36,318 nucleotides of DNA, from the NCBI GenBank assembly GCA_005191415.1, contig SUPS01000007.1:1-36318 (forward strand), given 5' to 3'. This document shows, in pieces, positions 34,880 through 36,318 of this stretch. The translations under genes were made by a program, and so were the position numbers. The DNA is from Candidatus Helarchaeota ASGARD archaeon Hel_GB_A (lineage in GTDB: Archaea > Asgardarchaeota > Lokiarchaeia > Helarchaeales > HEL-GB-A). Every line of letters starts with the position of its first letter. Position 1 is the stretch's first letter. The notes under the pieces were generated by a model. It was not told the origin of the DNA. It worked only from the letters and a program-made list of their open reading frames with translations, and ran no database searches.

Positions 34880-36318
34880 TTAAAGGCAATGATCAACTAG
34901 AAATGCTTGAATAGAACTTACTTGAATCCCTTCTGCAACCTGAGAAAGATTATATTCGCAAAATGGGCAAGAAGTTAGCAGTTTCTGGGCATCTGTGAGA
35001 CGTGCTTCTTCTATTCGAGATTTAGCAATTTCCTTTGCCAAAGTTGGGAAAGCTGAAAGCACACCTGCACCGGCACCACAACACCGTGCTTTCTCTTTCG
35101 TATATACCATTTCGTGATGGGGGACTTGTAAATTCTTAAATAGGGTTCGAGGAGGGACATAAAGATCAAAATGGCGCCCTAGATGACATGGATCATGGTA
35201 AGTTATCTTAATCTTGCTTTGATTGAATTTATTAGAATATTGAGGGAGAAGTTCAATTAAATGTTGTACTTCGATTTGATTCTCTTGAAGAAAATCGGCA
35301 TAGGCAGTTTTAAAAGTTGAATAACAACCTGGGCAGATAGTAATAATTTTCGAAAAATTGGAAATTTGTTCTTGACAGCGCATTTGAATTTTTCTGAAGG
35401 ACTTTACGAAACCAGTATTACGTAAAATACTCCCACAGCATGGTTCCTTAGTACCGAGGTAAGTAAAAGGGATTTTTAAATAATTAAGAAGCGTGATAAC
35501 CGATTTTGCCTGAGATGGGACTCGGTAAGAAGCCATACAACCTAGAAACAATAAAGTATTGGTTTCTTGAGAATACAATTCAGGGGATTCCATCAACCAG
35601 TTGCAGCGTGTAGCAGGCGATTCTTTGAAAGGGTTCGAGTTTTCCGTAATGCTTTGGAGAATTGTTTGATGAACAGATAAGAAAAGATTATGAGCTACCA
35701 TTTGAGAACGTGTTTTAAGCATTAATTCATAGACATTAATAGAACCTGGGCATGCGACTGTGCATGCTTGACATCCAGTACAGAAATTGATTCCGTTTTG
35801 GAATGCACTTTTAAAATCCTTAGTATAAGAAAGATATAAGAGACCCCGCCCTCCTATAAATATATCACTTCCAAACGCATCGCCTATATGTTCATAAATG
35901 GGACAATAATTAACGCATCCACCGCAATTTGCACAATATAGAAGTTCCATATAGCCTTCCTCAATCAAATGGTGCCGTCCATTATCAATTAGGATAACAT
36001 GCACTTCTTCAGGTCCATGCATACCATAAGTTAATTGAAAATCGATATCGCCAGTCTTGCTGGGTCCTGAGATGAATGAGAGATAAACACCTGATCGTTG
36101 GGCTAATCCAAAATATGCAGCGGCTTTCATTATGTGAAGTGCCTCTTCGGCACTTGGAACAATTTTATCAATTCCTGCTAAAACGATATGTTTACGAGGT
36201 AGACTAGTTATAAGACGCTGATTCCCTTCATTTTCTTCTAAACAAATTAATCCTTCCTCTGCAGCGATAGCATTGGCCCCAGAGATACTGGTATTTGATT
36301 TTAAAACTAAATCGCGGA
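34880..36318 (-). CDS. LutB-like LUD domain plus 4Fe-4S ferredoxin plus CCG-domain protein, 5' end beyond the window
   Basis: CANCGGCVNYCP and CTGCQACTVACP clusters; CCG motifs EPCCGSILRNTGF and ARCCGAGAGV; open frame continues upstream of 36130 as RDLVLKSNTSISGANAIAAEEGLICLEENEGNQRLITSLPRKHIVLAGIDKIVPSAEEALHI, a LUD-domain core. Confidence 0.9.
   Translation of the reverse strand, partial: RDLVLKSNTSISGANAIAAEEGLICLEENEGNQRLITSLPRKHIVLAGIDKIVPSAEEALHIMKAAAYFGLAQRSGVYLSFISGPSKTGDIDFQLTYGMHGPEEVHVILIDNGRHHLIEEGYMELLYCANCGGCVNYCPIYEHIGDAFGSDIFIGGRGLLYLSYTKDFKSAFQNGINFCTGCQACTVACPGSINVYELMLKTRSQMVAHNLFLSVHQTILQSITENSNPFKESPATRCNWLMESPELYSQETNTLLFLGCMASYRVPSQAKSVITLLNYLKIPFTYLGTKEPCCGSILRNTGFVKSFRKIQMRCQEQISNFSKIITICPGCYSTFKTAYADFLQENQIEVQHLIELLPQYSNKFNQSKIKITYHDPCHLGRHFDLYVPPRTLFKNLQVPHHEMVYTKEKARCCGAGAGVLSAFPTLAKEIAKSRIEEARLTDAQKLLTSCPFCEYNLSQVAEGIQVSSIQAFLVDHCL

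Noticed and set aside
1-36318. CRISPR arrays, tRNA or rRNA genes, transposases
   Set aside because: No regularly spaced repeats, no tRNA T-arm/acceptor patterns noticed by eye in intergenic gaps, no transposase-like ORFs; a tRNAscan or Infernal run would be needed to exclude RNAs formally.

Overview
AT-rich archaeal window; gene content and surface-protein style suggest an Asgard/Lokiarchaeia-like genome (inference). Coding is dense. In order: an AbrB-type antitoxin with a broken VapC/PIN remnant; a sufC-sufB pair; a saccharopine-dehydrogenase-like gene; an orphan ADP-forming acyl-CoA synthetase alpha-type gene; an alpha/beta hydrolase and a flavodoxin; three AMP-forming acyl-CoA ligases; a 2-oxoacid:acceptor oxidoreductase (korABC-type); a minus-strand run with a second saccharopine-dehydrogenase-like gene, hydantoinase/oxoprolinase A and B, a C45-like Ntn hydrolase and membrane proteins; a DUF47/PhoU-like gene; a four-gene ABC importer; membrane proteins; an AOR-family oxidoreductase; a class II aldolase; and a LUD/4Fe-4S/CCG protein cut by the window edge. 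The strongest observation is the ABC importer. Its two ATPases carry complementary motif losses: the signature is lost in one, the H-loop His and Q-loop Gln in the other. This predicts one intact and one degenerate ATP site in a type I importer. Features missed by the ORF track include a decayed beta-propeller surface-protein gene (about 11281-11700, minus), a nonsense-mutated and truncated PIN toxin, a hydrolase-like gene remnant, two one-TM micro-ORFs, and the in-frame extension of the last ORF to the window edge.
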